Source: Aureisphaera galaxeae
GTDB taxonomy: Bacteria; Bacteroidota; Bacteroidia; Flavobacteriales; Flavobacteriaceae
Length of the DNA: 64,000 bases
Direction of reading: 5' to 3'
Assembly: GCF_028561275.1 (NCBI RefSeq)
Contig: NZ_JAQQTF010000018.1
Coordinates: 1-64,000, forward strand
This document shows, in pieces, positions 62,869-64,000 of this stretch. The notes below the pieces were generated by a model. That model was not told the DNA's origin. It did no database searches and saw only the letters and a list, made by a program, of their open reading frames with translations. The position numbers and the translations under genes were made by a program. Each line of letters begins with the position of its first letter. The stretch's first letter is position 1.

Positions 62869-64000
62869 ATGAAAAGAAGGAACTTTCTAAAAAAAGCAGC
62901 CTTAACCTCCCTAACCACTTTGGTAGGTACCGAAATCGTATTTGGGAATTTAATCCCAGAAGGATACAGTCCACTGTTCCTGCAAGACCCCGATCCCTTT
63001 AAAATGTTCGATAAGGATACCCGCATGTCGGTTCTTAATGACAAACCTTGGAACATCGAGGCCAAAGCCCACCTACTGGACGAAAAAGTTACCTCAAACA
63101 AATTCATGTTCATTCGAAACAACGGTATCATTCCGCAAGACATCGATATAAACAACTGGACGATTACTTTTAAAGGAGAATCGGTGTCCCAAGAAAAAAC
63201 ATATACCCTTAACGAACTCAAGGAAAAATTTACGCAGCATACGTATCAACTTACCCTAGAATGTGGAGGTAATGGACGTAGTGAATTCGATCCTCCCGCC
63301 AAGGGAAACCAATGGACCGTAGGAGCCGTAGCCTGTGCTTCCTGGACCGGTGTTCGGCTGCGGGATGTCCTCGAAGATGTAGGCATTAAAGGCAATGCTG
63401 TCTATATTGGTTACCATGCGGCCGATACGCATTTAAGTGGCGATCCCAACAAAGAACCTATATCTAGGGGAGTTCCTATGGCAAAGGCCCTTCAGGATGA
63501 AACACTGCTCGCTTTTAAAATGAATGGGGAAGATATACCCTTGGCTCACGGATACCCCCTTCGATTGGTCGCTGGCGGATGGCCGGCCTCAGCTTCCGGA
63601 AAGTGGGTGAACGGAATAAGTGTTCGGAACAAAGTACACGATGGTAATAAAATGACCGGAACGGCCTACAGAGTCCCTTGCGATCCCGTAGAACCTGGAG
63701 CTAAGGTTAAGGATGAGGACATGTGCATTATAGAATCCATGCCCGTGAAATCCTTGATCACCTATCCTCGTACGGGCGCTGTTTTAAGCAACAAAAAGAC
63801 CTTGGAAATTCGAGGACACGCTTGGGCAGGGGAACTTGAGGTCGCCAAAATGGAGTATTCTATAGACTTTGGGAGTACCTGGAATGCCTGTTCTTTAGAA
63901 AAACCCATTAACCGTCTCGCTTGGCAACATTTCTCTGCCAAGGTAACCCTTCCAAAAGAAGGATACTACGAAATCTGGGCAAGGGCTACGGACACGAATG
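62869..64000 (+). CDS. Sulfite-oxidase-family molybdopterin enzyme, 3' end outside window
   Basis: 377 codons are visible, open at the right edge. A Tat signal with RRNFLK (residues 3-8) predicts export of the folded protein. The Moco-binding sulfite oxidase domain has its ligand Cys132 in LTLECGGNGR, followed by VGAVACASWTGVRL and HGYPLRLVAGGW. A C-terminal dimerisation (Mo-co_dimer) domain starts near 290 (RTGAVLSNKKTLEIRGHAW) with YSIDFGSTW. Family members oxidise sulfite or act as related oxidoreductases. A cytochrome partner may lie just outside the window. Start: ATG directly before the Tat motif. Confidence 0.9.
   Translation, partial: MKRRNFLKKAALTSLTTLVGTEIVFGNLIPEGYSPLFLQDPDPFKMFDKDTRMSVLNDKPWNIEAKAHLLDEKVTSNKFMFIRNNGIIPQDIDINNWTITFKGESVSQEKTYTLNELKEKFTQHTYQLTLECGGNGRSEFDPPAKGNQWTVGAVACASWTGVRLRDVLEDVGIKGNAVYIGYHAADTHLSGDPNKEPISRGVPMAKALQDETLLAFKMNGEDIPLAHGYPLRLVAGGWPASASGKWVNGISVRNKVHDGNKMTGTAYRVPCDPVEPGAKVKDEDMCIIESMPVKSLITYPRTGAVLSNKKTLEIRGHAWAGELEVAKMEYSIDFGSTWNACSLEKPINRLAWQHFSAKVTLPKEGYYEIWARATDTN

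Noticed and set aside
62814-63221. 135-codon minus-strand frame at the right end
   Set aside because: Antisense to the sulfite-oxidase-type gene, whose Tat signal and Moco-ligand Cys establish the plus strand.
1-64000. tRNA, rRNA, CRISPR arrays, insertion sequences, prophage or defence genes
   Set aside because: None found: the intergenic spaces are short and no transposase, integrase, cas or tRNA-like sequence was recognised.

Overview
The window comes from a member of the Bacteroidota, almost certainly a marine or free-living Flavobacteriaceae. The evidence is an alternative complex III / aa3 oxidase respiratory cluster, SprA and other type IX secretion and gliding genes, a type IX sorting-domain cargo protein, tandem-domain NifU, and promoters of the Bacteroidota form (TTG, about 20 bases, then TAnnTTTG). 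I see no tRNA, rRNA, CRISPR array, insertion sequence or phage gene. Most of the window is chromosomal housekeeping.

Layout. 1-6.7 kb: a surface adhesin running off the left edge, a NifU-type Fe-S protein, dodecin, a thioredoxin-domain lipoprotein and two paralogous secreted proteins of unknown function. 6.7-14.5 kb: a leftward efflux operon (ABC ATPase, two MacB-type permeases, two membrane-fusion proteins, one TolC) ending in tsaB. 14.6-19.9 kb: a copper/oxidase assembly operon (Cys-less SCO-like protein, SCO, DUF420, small CxxC protein) and a heme o synthase / oxidase subunit III-III-IV operon. 20-25 kb: a metallo-beta-lactamase-fold hydrolase, a RemB/Wzi-like outer-membrane barrel and two TonB-like proteins. 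25-42 kb: vanZ, gcvH, sprA and ruvA in one leftward run, then malic enzyme, queG, a DM13 cargo protein, a cytochrome P450, ruvB and a MATE transporter. 42-54 kb: an eight-gene operon for alternative complex III (actABCDEF) plus oxidase subunits II and I. Together with the 16.8-19.8 kb operon this gives quinol to cytochrome c to oxygen respiration. 54-61 kb: a SPOR protein, an unknown lipoprotein, infB-nusA-rimP and a universal stress protein. 61-64 kb: a structured non-coding interval, a CAP-domain lipoprotein, a small orphan gene and a Tat-exported sulfite-oxidase-type enzyme cut by the right edge.

The least ordinary part is 61.1-62.3 kb. Two arrays of three ACCG-cored direct repeats, each with a 20-21 bp period like LytTR-regulator sites, sit exactly 46 bp from matching weak -7 boxes. 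One array precedes the CAP lipoprotein gene. The other precedes a roughly 410-base interval with no credible ORF that can fold into a three-way junction and a second multi-helix domain and ends at a bidirectional terminator. I propose an unannotated, co-regulated structured RNA. Other notable points are an attenuator-like terminator in the rimP-nusA-infB leader, a perfect palindrome in the efflux-operon promoter, a helix-hairpin-helix domain fused to ActC, and a TonB-C-like domain shared by three adjacent genes.

Several start codons were moved downstream of the longest open frame, because the upstream TTG codons lie inside TAnnTTTG or TTG promoter elements or before a clear signal peptide. 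No database or folding program was used. Family names rest on recognised motifs and gene order.
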